The notes: a model not told the origin generated them from the sequence alone. Shown: positions 38,785 through 50,540, counted from the first letter of the stretch. The stretch: 64,000 nucleotides of DNA from Cohnella rhizosphaerae (GCF_029525575.1 NZ_JAPDIA010000002.1:186001-250000), one strand, 5' to 3'. Numbers and translations are program-made.

Positions 38785-39824
38785 TTAGTTCAGATTCTGA
38801 ATGGTGCTTCCCGAGTGAAAGGAACCTCGCAGCCTGACATGCTCGTAAGGCAACACGGGGTTTGCGATTCTGCGGAGCATCAGCTCCGCGGCACGCTCGC
38901 CGGCTTCGCGCACAAGCAGGAGCGGCCGCGACATATTCGGGAAATCGGCGCTTTCTTCGTTTTCCATGCCCACGACGGAAAGATCGCGAGGGATGGTTAA
39001 GTTAAGCCTGGCCGCGGCCGCGGCAATCCATTCGGCCATATACGGAACGGCGCTGATGACGGCCGTGAAGCGTCCGCTTGCGACCTTTTCGCACAGCCGG
39101 TCCAACCAGGCATTCCGATCGGTGGCCTGTTCGGTCATATGCAAGGAAGGGTCCGCCAGTTCGTGGAGCCCCAATCTATGCGCCGCAGTGACAAAAGCTT
39201 TCCAGCGCAGGTGAAATCCTCTGATCGGCGCTATATCCACCGCATACAAAATTTTACGGTGCCCATGACGATAGAGCTCTTCCATCGACCGTTGAACGGC
39301 ATATTCGACATCCCAAATCACGCTGTCGACTTCCGCCAGATCCGGCGGGTAATTGAGCAGTACCTTCGGCAGGGGCAGTTTGAGCAGGTCGTTTTCCATC
39401 CATTCCGGAATGGCAGCGGTCATAAACAGTCCGTCCGCGAAAAAAAGCTCGTGATCGTTCAGCCATGCCTCGAGCTTGGCCCCTTGCGTAATCGCAGGAG
39501 GGACGGAGAGGGGAAAAGGGAGTGCCCCAGCTCGTTCAACCGAATCCTTACGCCTTCCAATTGCAGGCGATGAAACCGCGTATCGCCGATGACGAGCATG
39601 GCAAAGCGGCGGTACCTGGTATATCCCCATGGAATCCGCTCGGCGGACATGCCTACCTCCTGATCTTTGGTCCGGTAACCAAGCGCCTTGGCGCGACTCG
39701 CGACGAGTCTCCGGGTCGTCTCGGACATGCCGGGCAACCCGCGCAGCGCCTTCGACACCGTATGGACGGTAAGGCCGAGATCATCGGCGATCGTCTGCAA
39801 GGTGATCTGTTTTTTTCTCGCCAA
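38785..39824 (-). CDS. LacI-family transcriptional regulator (frame interrupted)
   Basis: TTG 39824 is preceded by gggaggcgagg. The N-terminus is a LacI headpiece: ITLQTIADDLGLTVHTVSKA and LRGLPGMSETTRRL. Frame continuity breaks near 39514-39517 (A4 on the plus strand); adding one base gives LGHSLFPLSVPPAITQGAKL. The remainder is a periplasmic-binding-like effector domain (VDSVIWDVEYAVQRSMEELY, RDLSVVGMENEESADFPNMS, PVLPYEHVRLRGSFHSGST). Unlike most breaks here, a base seems to be missing. Corrected length is about 347 aa. It is divergent from the glycoside hydrolase gene and probably represses it until an inducing sugar binds. Confidence 0.86.
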
Positions 39825-39877
39825 AGCCTCGCCTCCCTATTGCACGCAACGATTATTGTAACAAAAATGAAACTATC

Positions 39878-39893
39878 TATTAAGCGCTTTCTT
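39878..39893. promoter_or_regulatory. Candidate LacI/CcpA-type operator (cre-like)
   Basis: The intergenic sequence contains ttaagcgctttct, with perfect palindrome aagcgctt at 39882-39889. It matches 13 of 16 positions of the cre consensus and lies between the divergent LacI and glycoside hydrolase genes. Confidence 0.55.
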
Positions 39894-39943
39894 TCCTAAA
39901 ATGAAGTCGTTCATTTGATTCCGGAGAGAAAGTTGGGATAAAG

Positions 39944-42900
39944 ATGCATGCTTATCGACAAAGCAAACGGGCAATCGCCGCGCTGTGCGCGGTGCTGCTC
40001 CTTATATCGCTGCTGCCGGTTCGTACGGCTGGGGCAGAAGCAGCGGTCACGCACGTCCTGTCCGCAGCGCTGAAGGGAGACGCCTCGGATTGGGCATATG
40101 TCGAGCAGCCCGTCACAGGGATTACGACGAATACCGATTACTCGTTCGGCGTGTGGATCAAAGGCAGCGGCATCGTCACGATCAAAGCTTCCGCGAACGG
40201 AACGACGCTTGCTTACAAGCGCGCAGCCGCCTCTACGGACTGGACTTATGAGAGCGTTTCCTTTAATTCGGGCGCCAAGTCCGGAACGGTCACGTTCTCG
40301 ATCGTCGACAGCGCGGCAACCGCTTTTCCGCAAAGCGAGACGGCCGGCCAGATGTACTTGAACGACGCCTACTTCGGACTGGCCGCGTCCGGCCCGAATT
40401 TGCTTCAGAATGGCGGCTTCGAAGACGGCTTGGGCGGATGGAACAAATACGTTAAAAACGTGTTTGCCGTGGTGGAGGAGGCCGATTCGCCGGCAGAGCC
40501 GCCTGTCGACACGACCGTATATTCGGGGAAATACGCGCTTCAGGCGAACCTGCTCGGCCAGGCATCGAATTGGGCCTATCTGACGCAGCAGATCGGCGGG
40601 ATCGTGTCGGGCAATGTGTACGAGATGGGAGTGTGGGTGAAGGGCAGCGGTGCGGCTACCTTCAAAATCTCCAAGGGCTCCGGCTCGTCGACCGCGGTCA
40701 AATTCGTAAGACAGCTGGCGACGGGAGATTGGACCTACTGGACGGCGGACTACACGGCCACCTCGAATGACAATCTGTATTTGTCCGTTTACGACAGCGC
40801 GGCGGCCTCGGGCTCGGGAATTACGCAGGCGCAGGCTGCCGGGACGATGTATATGGACGATCTTTTTTTTCGGCGTGAAAGGAACGGCGGCCAACCTGGC
40901 GCAAAATCCCGGCTTCGAGTCGGGTCTGACGGGCTGGACGGTGGCAAACACCGGCTCGCCGGCCGTCTTCTCCGTGATGGAGGGGGGTCGCTGAAAACGG
41001 ACCGGGCAATCCGACGCCTACGCCAACCGGGACCGCGACCCCGACCGCGACGGCAACGCCAACGCCAACGCCAACGCCAACCGCGAGCCCGACGCCTTCG
41101 CCGACCCCGACGACGGATCCGGACAATCCGGACAATATTCATAGCGGCAACCGGTCGATGCAGGCCGTTACGCTAGGGAAGAAGTCGGGCTGGAAAACGG
41201 TCACGCAGCAGGTCGGCGGCATTGTCCCGAACACCGATTACACGTTTGGCGCGTGGATCAAGGGCAGCGGCGCCGTCACGATCAAGACGGCAACGAACAG
41301 CGGCGAGAATCTGCAGTTTATCCGGCCCAAAGCGACGAATACATGGACTTACGTATCGGCTTCCTTTAATTCCGGCACGTTTTCGGGAACCGTCGTATTC
41401 ACGATCTCGGATAGCGCGGGCAGCGCCCTGCCTGAAGCGGAGGCCGCGGGGACGATGTATGTGGACGACGTGTTTTTCGGAATGACAGGAGAAACGAATC
41501 TGCTGCTCAATGGCGGCTTCGAGGAGCAGCTTAAGTTTTGGGGAGGCGACAAAGGAACGGTCTTCACGCGTTATCCGAACCGCTCGGACAATCCGCCCGC
41601 CCAGCAATACGAAGGGATCGACAACCTTGGCGTCTATGTCTGGGACCGCAATCCGGAAGGCGTGACGGACTTCGGCGATTGGATCGGCAGATCCCCGTAT
41701 TTGGCGGAGGATTTTCTGGAGCAGAATACATGGTCCGATCTGGAGGGCGGGGTCCGTCTGGCGCCATGGAAGGATTCGCCGTACGCCGGCAAGATGCTTT
41801 GGGCGGCCTATCCGTTCCCGAAGTCCGGCGGGAGCCTGGCTGAAGCGGCAAGCGGCGCATACAACGACCACTACAGAGCCCTGGGCGAAAATCTGATCGC
41901 AAACGGCATGGCAAAAGCCACCATCCGCTTCGGTCATGAGTTTAACGGCGGCTGGTATATCTGGTCGATCGGCAATGCCAACGATCCGAATCATTTGCAG
42001 AAGGCGCAGGATTTCGCGGAGGCCTTCCGTCAGTTCGTCACGACCCTTCGAAGCATCGAAGGCCAGGCGTTCAAGTTCGTGTGGAACCCTTCCACCTCCG
42101 TCTGGGGCGTCGATCTGGAAGCCGCTTTCCCGGGCAGAGACTATGCGGACTTCGTCGGGATCGACCATTACGATCAGTCCTGGGCACAAAATAACGGTAC
42201 ATCGATCTACGGATCTGCTTATCAGAACGCCGATCCTGCAGAGCGGCTACGCAGACAACAGATTGCCTGGAATGCGGAGGTCAACGACGGCAATTGGGGG
42301 CTGAACATGATCGCGCAGTTCGCCGAGGATCAAGGCGTTCCGCTGGCGATCTGCGAATGGGGTCTGGCTGCTAGAGCGGACGGTATGGGCGGCGCCGACA
42401 ATCCGTATTTCATCGAGAAAATGCATGAGTGGATCGAAAACAATAATGTCGCATGGCACGTTTACTTCAACGTTTCGGCGGACGACGGGGATCACGATCT
42501 TTACGATACGGTGGCGTTCCCGCTGGCATCCGCGAAGTTTAGCGAACTCTGGGACCCGAACGGCGCGCCCGACACGTCGCCTGCGATCGAACCTGCCGAT
42601 ATACCGGGTATTGGCGCGCAATATGTCAAGGTCGAAGGAGAAGATGGCATCCTGACGGGAAGCGCGAACCGCTACCATGGCGATCCGTGGGCTTCCGGCG
42701 GCGAATTCGCCGTCATGTACAAATCGGTCAATGCGCTCACCTTTACTAACGTCAACAAGGCGGACGGCGGACTGGCGATCGTCTATCAGGGCTGGGAAAG
42801 CGATCAGAAAGCCTCGCTCTATGTCAACGGCGTTCTGGTTAAGCCCAACATCCCGTTTCCGCAGCACGGTCGCTCTTGGTCGAACAGCTACGGCTATGTC

Positions 42901-45900
42901 GTCCTGAACGACGTACAAATTCCGGCGGGGGCGACAGTGAAGCTGCAGATCAATCCGAGCGACGAACTGAATAACTACGGAAGCCTGAAGATCGACTATC
43001 TCCTGCTGCTTGGCGCGACGGGCGCGTATGTGCCCGGAGATGCGAGCGATATTACGGATGTCAACGATTCGGTAAGCGTGCCTTCGCGAACCTCTTACTC
43101 GCATAGCGGGACATGGGCGCTGGCCGCCAATGTCAAAGGGACGGGCGATACGAACGGATCGAGCTATAATACAAAGCCGACGTTGACGGCAGGCAAGAGC
43201 TACACGTTCGGGGCGTGGATCAAGGGCTCGGGAAAAATGGCGCTGGTCATCCAGAATACGTCGAACTGGGCGGAGGTGCTGGTGAAGCCGTTCCAGGCGA
43301 CCGGGCAGTGGCAGTACGTAGCTGCGACTTATACGCCCGCTGCGACGGGCGCCTACAACATCAAGCTTGGCGATCGGGACACAAGCGGCAGTATGGGCCG
43401 GATTTATATCGACGACGTGAAGCTGGCAGGGACGGAAGATGGCGTCGCGGTCATCGACGACAATTTTGAAGATGGCGGCGTCAAGTGGTGGCATCCGGCC
43501 AATTATTTCGTCATGACCGATTTCTCGCAAAATACGGGCGGCTCCGATGCGCACAGCGGCAAGTGGGCGATGAAGGTCGCCTCGTCGGCGGCGGCGCAGG
43601 ATCAGGAGACGACGCTTGACGCGCAGTTGAAGCTGAAGGCCGGGGTCGCGTATACGTTCAAGCTTTGGTTGAAAGGGACGGGAGACTTGAAGGTGCGGCT
43701 GCAAAACGGGCAGAACGGCCAACTGATTGCCGACGAGCCCTTCTCGGCCGCCGGGGAGTGGCGGGAGTACGCCTTTACGGTCACGCCTGCTGAATCGTCG
43801 AGCTATTCGTTGAAGCTTTTCTCCGACGGAACAAACAATGCGCTATATGTGGACGATCTGCTTCTCTATGCAAGCGGGCAAAACAATCTGCTGCCCAACA
43901 GCGATTTTGAGCTGGGGCAGGCAGGCTGGCTGGAGAACGGCACGTTCTCGGTGACAGACGCTTCCGAGGTAGCGTTCGATCAGGGACTGCTGGACGGCCT
44001 CGATAATCTGTCGAAGGCCAAGGAGACCGGCAACCTGACGATCGACGGCACGAATGCAGGCTGGTACGGCGAAGACCCGGCAAGAGCCGTTAGACAAACG
44101 GACGGCGAAGGCTACCTGGTTTATGAGCTGCCAGCGGGCATCCGCTCGATATCCGTCGCGATGTATGAGCCGGCGGGTGCGGATGGCGCAAGCGTGACTG
44201 CTTCCGTCTCAGACGGGAACGGCTTCGAGGCGCTTGCGCTGACCAAGGACCGGTATCCCAACGCGGCCAAGGCCGACATGCCGCTGACCGTGTACGGAAG
44301 CTACGATATTCCCGAGGGCAAGACGCTAATCAGGGTTACGCTGCCGGATCGGAGCGGCGGGCAGCTGTCGGAGGTGGCGCTGAACGTCACCGCCGCGCCG
44401 GTGACGGCGAACCCGGGGGCGGGAGAGATAACCGCGGGGCAGTCCGTCACCCTAGCGACAGCGGAAGCGGACGGGACGATTTATTATCGGTTCGCGAGCA
44501 GCCCGGACAAGATGCGCTACATAGGTCCGATTGCGATGGCGCACTCGGGTTCGATCGCCGCCTGGACGGAAAAGGACGGCAAGCGCAAAAGCATCGTCAG
44601 GACGTTCTCCTATGTGAATGCGGACGAGGTTCTGGTGGATGCATACGGGCAGATCCGCGGCGCCGAATTTACGGGAAAGGTGCACGGCGAATCCGAGTTC
44701 GAACAGGCGGCGATCGCTGACGAGTCGTTCCGCGAAGGGCTGTCCGCGCCTTCGGACCGGGACGAATACGGAGGGCTTTCGGGGGAGCCGGGCCGACTAC
44801 CAGTTGTCGAAGACCGGTTATTTTCACACGGAAAAGCTGAACGGCAAATCGGTCATGGTCGATCCGCTCGGCAATCTGTACTTTAACCTAGCCGTCAACG
44901 GAACGGGTTACGTGGATGAGACTTTTACCGTCGTTGCGGGACGGGAAAATGTATATGAATGGCTGCCGGCCAAAACCGGCCAGTTCCAAACCGCTTATGA
45001 CGGGAACGGCAATTTCTCCTTTTATGTGGCAAATCTGATCCGTCAAACAGGTCAACCATTTAAACAGGCCGACTATTCCGAGCGTAGCGTCGAATTCGTG
45101 AAATCGCTCGGATTCAACGGTCTCGGCGCCTGGTCCAAAGCCAGCGGCATGCCATATGTCGCTTGGCTGCCCATGCCGAATCTGAAAATCGGAGACAGCG
45201 GACTATTCGATATCTTCCATCCGGATATGGCGGCGCAAATGGATGCCGGATTTCAAGCGCTGTCCGCCAATCGGGACGATCATTTGCTGATCGGATATAT
45301 GTTCGGCAACGAGCTGCCCTACAACAAGCTGAGAAGCGCCGTACCGGCGGCAAGCGCGGCGACCGGCAGCAAAGTAAAATTGGTCGACATGCTGGAGGAA
45401 CAATACGGCACGATCGAACAATTCAATGCAGCCTGGGCGATGAACGCAGCCAGCTTCGAAGCGCTCAAGCGTCTGTCTTTTACCGTCAAAACCGGACCGG
45501 CCGCGGCGGATATGGACCGCTTCACCGGCTTGTATCTGGATGAGCTGTATAAGCAGGTGGCCTACTATACCAAAAAGTACGATCCGAACCATCTGGCGAT
45601 GGGAGACCGCTGGCTGGCCGGCGTGATGAACGACAGCAAGCTGCGCGAAGCGCTCGCCGCGAATGCCGGCAAGTATATGGATGTGTTGACGTACAACTAC
45701 TACACCTACGATCCGAATCTGAGCATGATCGAGCGTCTCTACGAACTCGCCGGCGGAAAGCCGTTTATCATGACGGAATTTCACTACGGCGATCCGACGT
45801 CCGGACTGACCTTTGCAGCGAGAATGGCGGAGGATGAACACGAGAAAGGCATGATGTACAGCAATTATGTGGAGCAGGCTGCGGCATCGGGTTACATTGT

Positions 45901-47389
45901 AGGGACCAACTGGTTTTCTTATCTGGATCAGGCGCCTACGGGAAGATGGTTCGAAGGGCTGAACGGCGAAGCGGGCGCAATTGGTTTATTGAACGTCGTC
46001 AATCGGCCGTACAAGGATTTTCTGCAATCGGTATCCGCTACGAACGCCAAAATCTACGACGTTATGCTGGGCAGCGTCCAGCCGTACGACCATACGTTTA
46101 AGCCGAGCCAGGTCGAACGCACGTCGGATAAAGAGCTGCACGTCGCCAAAACGACGAATGCGCCGATTATCGGCGATTTTACCTCGGACTGGGGCGATGC
46201 GGCGACGGCGAATCTGACGGACGTCGACCTCGTGCTCGGCGTCATGAAAACAGGGATCGGCGGCCAAATGAGCCTGACTTGGGACGATGAAGCTTTCTAC
46301 TTGAACGCGCATATCGACGATCCGACGCCGATGCAAAGCCCGAACGTGATCAAAGGGATGACGGTGCCTGCAGCCAAAGCGTATTTGTGGGCCGGAGATG
46401 CGATCGAGCTGTTTTTCGGACCGGAGCATGTCAATGAAGGCGGCTCGATGCAGTTCAACGACAGTCAGATACTGCTGGCGGCGGCCCCCGACGCGGACGG
46501 CAGCATCCAGACGGCCTTTTATTGGGCCGGATACCGTGCGGATGAACAGCCGGCCGTCGAGATGGCGGCCAAGCTGAATGACGACGGCCTGGGATACACG
46601 TTGCAAGCCAAAATCAAATTCGCCGATATCGGCGTCGCAAACCCGTCGGACGGCACGGCGATTCGCTATGACATGGGCTTCGACGAAGGCGGACCGAAAG
46701 GACGCGAACGGCAGTTTTACTGGAATGGCGTCGACGGGAACTCGGCCAACAGGGAGAAGTGGGGCACGATGATCCTGAAAGACGCGTCGGAGCCGCCCGC
46801 CGATTCGGCTGCGGGGGCGCCTGGCAAACCGGTTCTTTCCAGCAATAACGGCTACGATAACGGACTTCAGGACGGCAGCTACGAGATCGGCATGAACATG
46901 TGGTGGGGGAACAACGGGACCGCGTATAAGCTGTACGAAAACGATGTGCTGATCGACACCCGTACGTTGAGCGCAAATTCTCCGAATGCGCAGCGCATCG
47001 CCACGCCGGTCGCGGGCAAGAAAAACGGCATCTATCGCTACTATGCGGAGCTGACGAATAAGTTCGGGACGACCCGAAGCGACGAATTGACGGTTCAGGT
47101 TACGCAAGCTTCCCCGGCTGCGCCGGTTCTGAGCCATAACAACTGGGATCAGGACGGGAATTTCGATATCGGCATGAACATGTGGTGGGGGACGAACGGC
47201 ACGACCTACAAGCTGTACGAAAACGGGAAGCTTATCGATACGCAAACGCTGGCGGATCATACGCCGAACGCCCAGTCCGCCGTGACCGCCATTCGGGATC
47301 GGGCGCCGGGCATTTATCAATACCGATGCGAGCTCATCAACGGCGCGGGCGCAGCCGCCAGTCAGACGATAGAAGTCAAGGTGATTTGA
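39944..47389 (+). CDS. Giant secreted multidomain glycoside hydrolase, GH26-like plus a second clan-A domain (frame interrupted)
   Basis: About 2,480 residues after correction. A signal peptide (MHAYRQSKRAIAALCAVLLL) is followed by CBM4_9-like modules (40046-40390, 40397-40890, 40893-41480). Next come a GH26-like catalytic domain (about 41600-42580) with probable acid/base Glu in FGHEFNGGWYIWSIG (41938-41940) and nucleophile Glu in LAICEWGL (42355-42357), a CBM6/35-like module, and two or three more CBM4_9-like modules. A second TIM-barrel domain (44800-46040) has GNELPY and MTEFHYG. A CBM9-like module and two ChiA_N-type repeats (MNMWWGTNGTTYKLYENG) close it. GH26 suggests beta-mannan; the second domain resembles GH42/GH50. 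Breaks: T8 at 40863-40870, G6 at 40982-40987 and a site at 44773-44785, each with one base too many. Confidence 0.82.
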
Positions 47390-47403
47390 TCCGAATCTCG
47401 GCA

Positions 47404-47456
47404 TAAAAAATAAAGAGCGGCGAAAGGGGATTCCCTTTCTAACCGTTCTTTGTTTT
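47404..47456. terminator. Bidirectional terminator after the glycoside hydrolase
   Basis: aaagagcgg pairs with ccgttcttt around an inner aaaggg/cccttt stem. A-rich left and T-rich right flanks let it end both the hydrolase and the converging minus-strand gene. Confidence 0.8.
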
Positions 47457-47459
47457 GCT

Positions 47460-47723
47460 TTAACGGTCTTCGTCCGTATCGCTCAGCGGATCCTCCCCGG
47501 GATAGATGCGAGGCAGGTCCTCGTGAAGCTCGATGTTTTCGTAGCCGAAATGCGTATCCTGGTCGATGCGCCAAGGCTTCGAGCGTCCCAGCTTCAAATT
47601 CGTGACGAGGCTGGCGCCGTAGGGGCCTTCCGGAAATTCCTCGAGGAACAGATCGTTGCGGCCCGACTCTACAGTGCTCAGATCCGTATCAGGGCGGCGT
47701 TCTTCGGAAAGGAAACGGGACAA
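47460..47723 (-). CDS. Conserved hypothetical protein, 87 aa
   Basis: ATG 47723 has a gaggg-like ribosome site. The protein is hydrophilic and acidic (ELHEDLPRIYPGEDPLSDTD) with no membrane segment or Cys motif; the C-terminus is rich in Asp and Glu. I do not recognise a family. It follows the DUF3055 gene on the same strand and ends at a terminator, so it probably ends the nos transcript. Support is from codon usage, ribosome site and context only. Confidence 0.65.
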   Translation of the reverse strand: MSRFLSEERRPDTDLSTVESGRNDLFLEEFPEGPYGASLVTNLKLGRSKPWRIDQDTHFGYENIELHEDLPRIYPGEDPLSDTDEDR

Positions 47724-47807
47724 GGGAAGGCCCTCCTTTTAATAAGGATGGGCCTATTGTGCGTCGCGCAAGCGCTATTCATGCATGACGAAGCGTTACA
47801 GACCGTT

Positions 47808-48105
47808 TCAGTCCGTAAAATGAACCTCGCCCAGCACCAGCGCCAAAAATTGCGACAGCTCGGCTGCCGCTTCTTCATCGATGCGGAATACGGCCGCGAC
47901 GACGCCCTCTTCCTCAAGATCATCATAGGCGAGCACGCCGCTTGCGGCCGGACTGCATGTCGATGACGAGCTTTTTGCCGTAAAAACGGTTGGTCGTCAC
48001 GATCGCCAGATCGAACCGGTTCAATCCCGGCGATACGAAAGTGACGAAACGCGTGCTCGTTTGTTCCGTGCTGTCCGACAGAAAGTCGAAGTCCGTCAAT
48101 TCCAT
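47808..48105 (-). CDS. DUF3055 (SAV0927-like) protein (frame interrupted)
   Basis: ATG 48105 follows gaaaggagctccga. The first part reads FDFLSDSTEQTSTRFVTFVS, LNRFDLAIVTTNRFYGKKLV and DMQSGR. One extra base near 47942 breaks the frame; correction gives SGVLAYDDLEEEGVVAAVFR and ELSQFLALVLGEV. This is the DUF3055 pattern known from Staphylococcus SAV0927, a small alpha/beta protein of unknown function. Corrected length is about 98 aa. It lies 13 bp after the nitric oxide synthase gene on the same strand, so the two are probably cotranscribed. Confidence 0.82.
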
Positions 48106-48118
48106 TTCGGAGCTCCTT

Positions 48119-49242
48119 TCAGTTGGTTTGCGCGTAAGGCGGATTTTGATGAATGAATTGCGGGCTTACAATGCGATCCTCATAGCTCTTGTGGAACACG
48201 GAGGTCGCGGAAGGGGACAGCGGCGGGATTAGCCAGGACCAGCGGCCCGTGACCGCTCTGCCGGCCTTTTCTTCGTTGCGCTCGAAAACGCTGAATTGCT
48301 GGGCGGCCGTATGATGATCGACGATCGTGACGCCGGCGCTCCGGTAGGAGTGGAGTACCGCGGCGTTGAGTTCGACCAGCGCCCGATCTTTCCACAGCGT
48401 CGCGTTCGAAGAGGTATCCAGCCCAAGATTGGCCGCAACGAGCGGCAGCAGGTTGTACCGGGCTTCGTCGCCCAGGTTCCGCGAGCCGATCTCCGTGCCC
48501 ATGTACCAGCCGTTGAAGGGTGCCGCGGGGTACCGGATGCCCCCGATCTCGAGCAGCATGTCGGAGATGACGGGAACGGCATACCATTTGGCGGGAAAGC
48601 CCGCAAAGATGTCGTGCTCCGGATGCGCTAAAGGGACCTCGAGCGCGTGCGTCCGCGGGAGCTCGAACAGCCGCGGGGGGATTGCTGCCTTGCTGAATCA
48701 CGAGCGGGAGCAGATCGAACGGCGTGCCTTCGCCGCGCCAGCCCAGCCGCTCGCAGACGCGGGTGAACCCGACCGAGGCGGGATCGCCCACAATGCCTGT
48801 TGCCTTTTCATAGCCTGCGTATCTCAGCAGCTGGTGATTCCATATTCGAAAGGGATCGGCGCCCTCTCCCGCCTGCGGCAGGATCGTGATCGCGGGGCGG
48901 ATCTCCCCGCCGTTGGTGGCGAACTTCAGATGATGCAGCAGCGCTTCAAAAACGTCTTCCTCCGAAGCAACTCCGCGCGCGTCGAACACGTGCATCCGGT
49001 TCCAGAACAACCGGCCGATGCAGCGGTTCGCATTGCGCCATGCCATCTTTGCGCCGAGCGACAGCTCTTCGGGGGGTATGCGCATAGGTGCCCGTGTCCT
49101 CGATCTGCGCCAGCGCTTCCTGGCGTCTGAGGGCTGCGGCCGTTACCTCCATCCCTGTCTCTTGCGCGTACTGCAGCAGGAAGCGCTCGGCTTCGCTTTG
49201 CAGCGATTGTACGCCGGTATCGGCTGAGGTCGTAGTGCGCAT
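48119..49242 (-). CDS. nos: Bacterial nitric oxide synthase oxygenase (frame interrupted twice)
   Basis: The oxygenase domain only, as in Bacillus NOS: arginine to NO using a partner reductase. The heme-thiolate motif is [13 protein letters not shown], followed by [27 protein letters not shown], and the substrate/pterin region [17 protein letters not shown] and [10 protein letters not shown]. Two G6 runs (49071-49076 and 48675-48680) each carry one base too many. Correction restores [20 protein letters not shown] and [19 protein letters not shown]. Corrected length is about 374 aa. ATG 49242 is preceded by gggag. It shares a transcript with DUF3055 downstream. Confidence 0.93.
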
Positions 49243-49409
49243 CGGCGTCGGCTCCCATTCGCGGCCTTGGCGGCCAAGATGTTGAGTTTACCTTAACATA
49301 TCGATAGCAGCCCGGCAAAAGACGATCCTGTGAATATCGTCGTCCCCGGCCTCTTGCCAAAACGGCCCTTTTTTTGGTAGGCTAAAAAAAAGAACAGGTC
49401 GAACGGACG

Positions 49410-49456
49410 AGGAAGCACCTCCAACGCCAAGCGCGGGAAGAGGTGCTTCCTTTTTT
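49410..49456 (+). terminator. Terminator without an upstream plus-strand gene
   Basis: aggaagcacctc (49410-49421) pairs with gaggtgcttcct (49440-49451), then six T. The upstream gene is on the other strand, so this belongs to a leader or small RNA before the HRDC gene. Confidence 0.8.
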
Positions 49457-49534
49457 GTCGCCTTTTTTCTCCCTTGGACGGCTTGTTATCCCAGCGCCGG
49501 CGGATGCCGGACCATTACGAGGAGGACAAAGGCT

Positions 49535-50540
49535 ATGAAGATCGTATTTTTGAATCGGCTCGAGCAAGGCAGCGGCTACCCGGCGGGGCGCGAAGGACAA
49601 GTTTTCATCGGGGGAAGAGCAGGGCAATTGGACCGCGGGGTGGCAAGAGACGGCCGAGAGCGGGGATACGGAACGGACGATCTGGTACGAGGGCACGAGT
49701 TGGGAGGAGCTTCTGTCGTCGTTCCGTCACGGCGTAGCCGGCAGGATGAAGGAGGGGTACCGTCCGATGCTGGACGGCATGCTGGAGGATACGCCGTTCT
49801 GGGAGCGCAAGCCGCAGCTGCAGACGCTGCTCCAGTGCTACGCCGACGGCCGGCCGGCATCCGAAGAGGTCGTCGAAGCGCTTCGGGTATGGCGCAGAAC
49901 GAAGGCTGCCGAGGAGAAGCGGCCGGCGTACATGATCGCGACCAATCGCGAACTCCACGGGTTGGCGGTTTTTCTGCCGCACAGCCAGGCGGAGCTGCAG
50001 CAGGTTCCCGGCTTCGGCAAGCTGAAGGCGGAGCGGTACGGCGCGGAGCTGGTCGCGATGCTGGTCAAGTCGGAGCGCGGCCATGCGTTCCCGCTCGACT
50101 GGGTATCTGCGGCGGTGACTGCCGATCAATACGCTGCCTGGATGTTCGCTCAGCGGGAGGACCGCTACGGCAAGAGCTTGTCGCTCATTCAGGAGAAACG
50201 CAAGCTGCTCGCGGGCATACGCGAGGGAAGCACGCTTGCGGAGCTGGCCGAGCGGATGCAGTGCGCGCGCAGGGAGCTGATCGCGAGAATCGAGCAGCTC
50301 GACGAGGAAGGCTACGACGTGCTGCCGCTGATCGACCAGGAGCTTGCGGCCGTGCCGGAGCAGGAGAAGGAGGTCGCCCTGGGCGCCATGGACGAGCTGG
50401 GGGACCGCTTTCTCAAGCCGCTGCAGCAGCGGGTGTACGGTGCCCAGACGGGCACGGAATATGCAGAGACCGAGCGGCAGTACGAGAAGCTGCGCATGCT
50501 TCGCATAACGTTCCGTAGAAGCAGGAAGATCGCCATTTAA
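49535..50540 (+). CDS. HRDC-domain protein (frame interrupted near start)
   Basis: ATG 49535 follows gaggaggac. The first 25 residues (KIVFLNRLEQGSGYPAGREG) connect with the rest when one G is removed from the run 49610-49614, giving IGEEQGNWTAGWQET and WYEGTSWEELLSSFRHG. The HRDC domain (KRPAYMIATNRELHGLAVFL, then PHSQAELQQVPGFGKLKAER) binds nucleic acid in RecQ and RNase D. Here no helicase or nuclease domain is attached. A helical C-terminal region of about 130 residues with a winged-helix-like stretch (GSTLAELAERMQCARRELIA) follows. Corrected length is about 335 aa. A DNA-linked role is likely but unproven. Confidence 0.82.

Noticed and set aside
39944..47389. Four separate carbohydrate-active genes
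   Set aside because: The pieces join into one protein when single bases are removed at 40863-40870, 40982-40987 and 44773-44785. Internal pieces lack starts and signal peptides.
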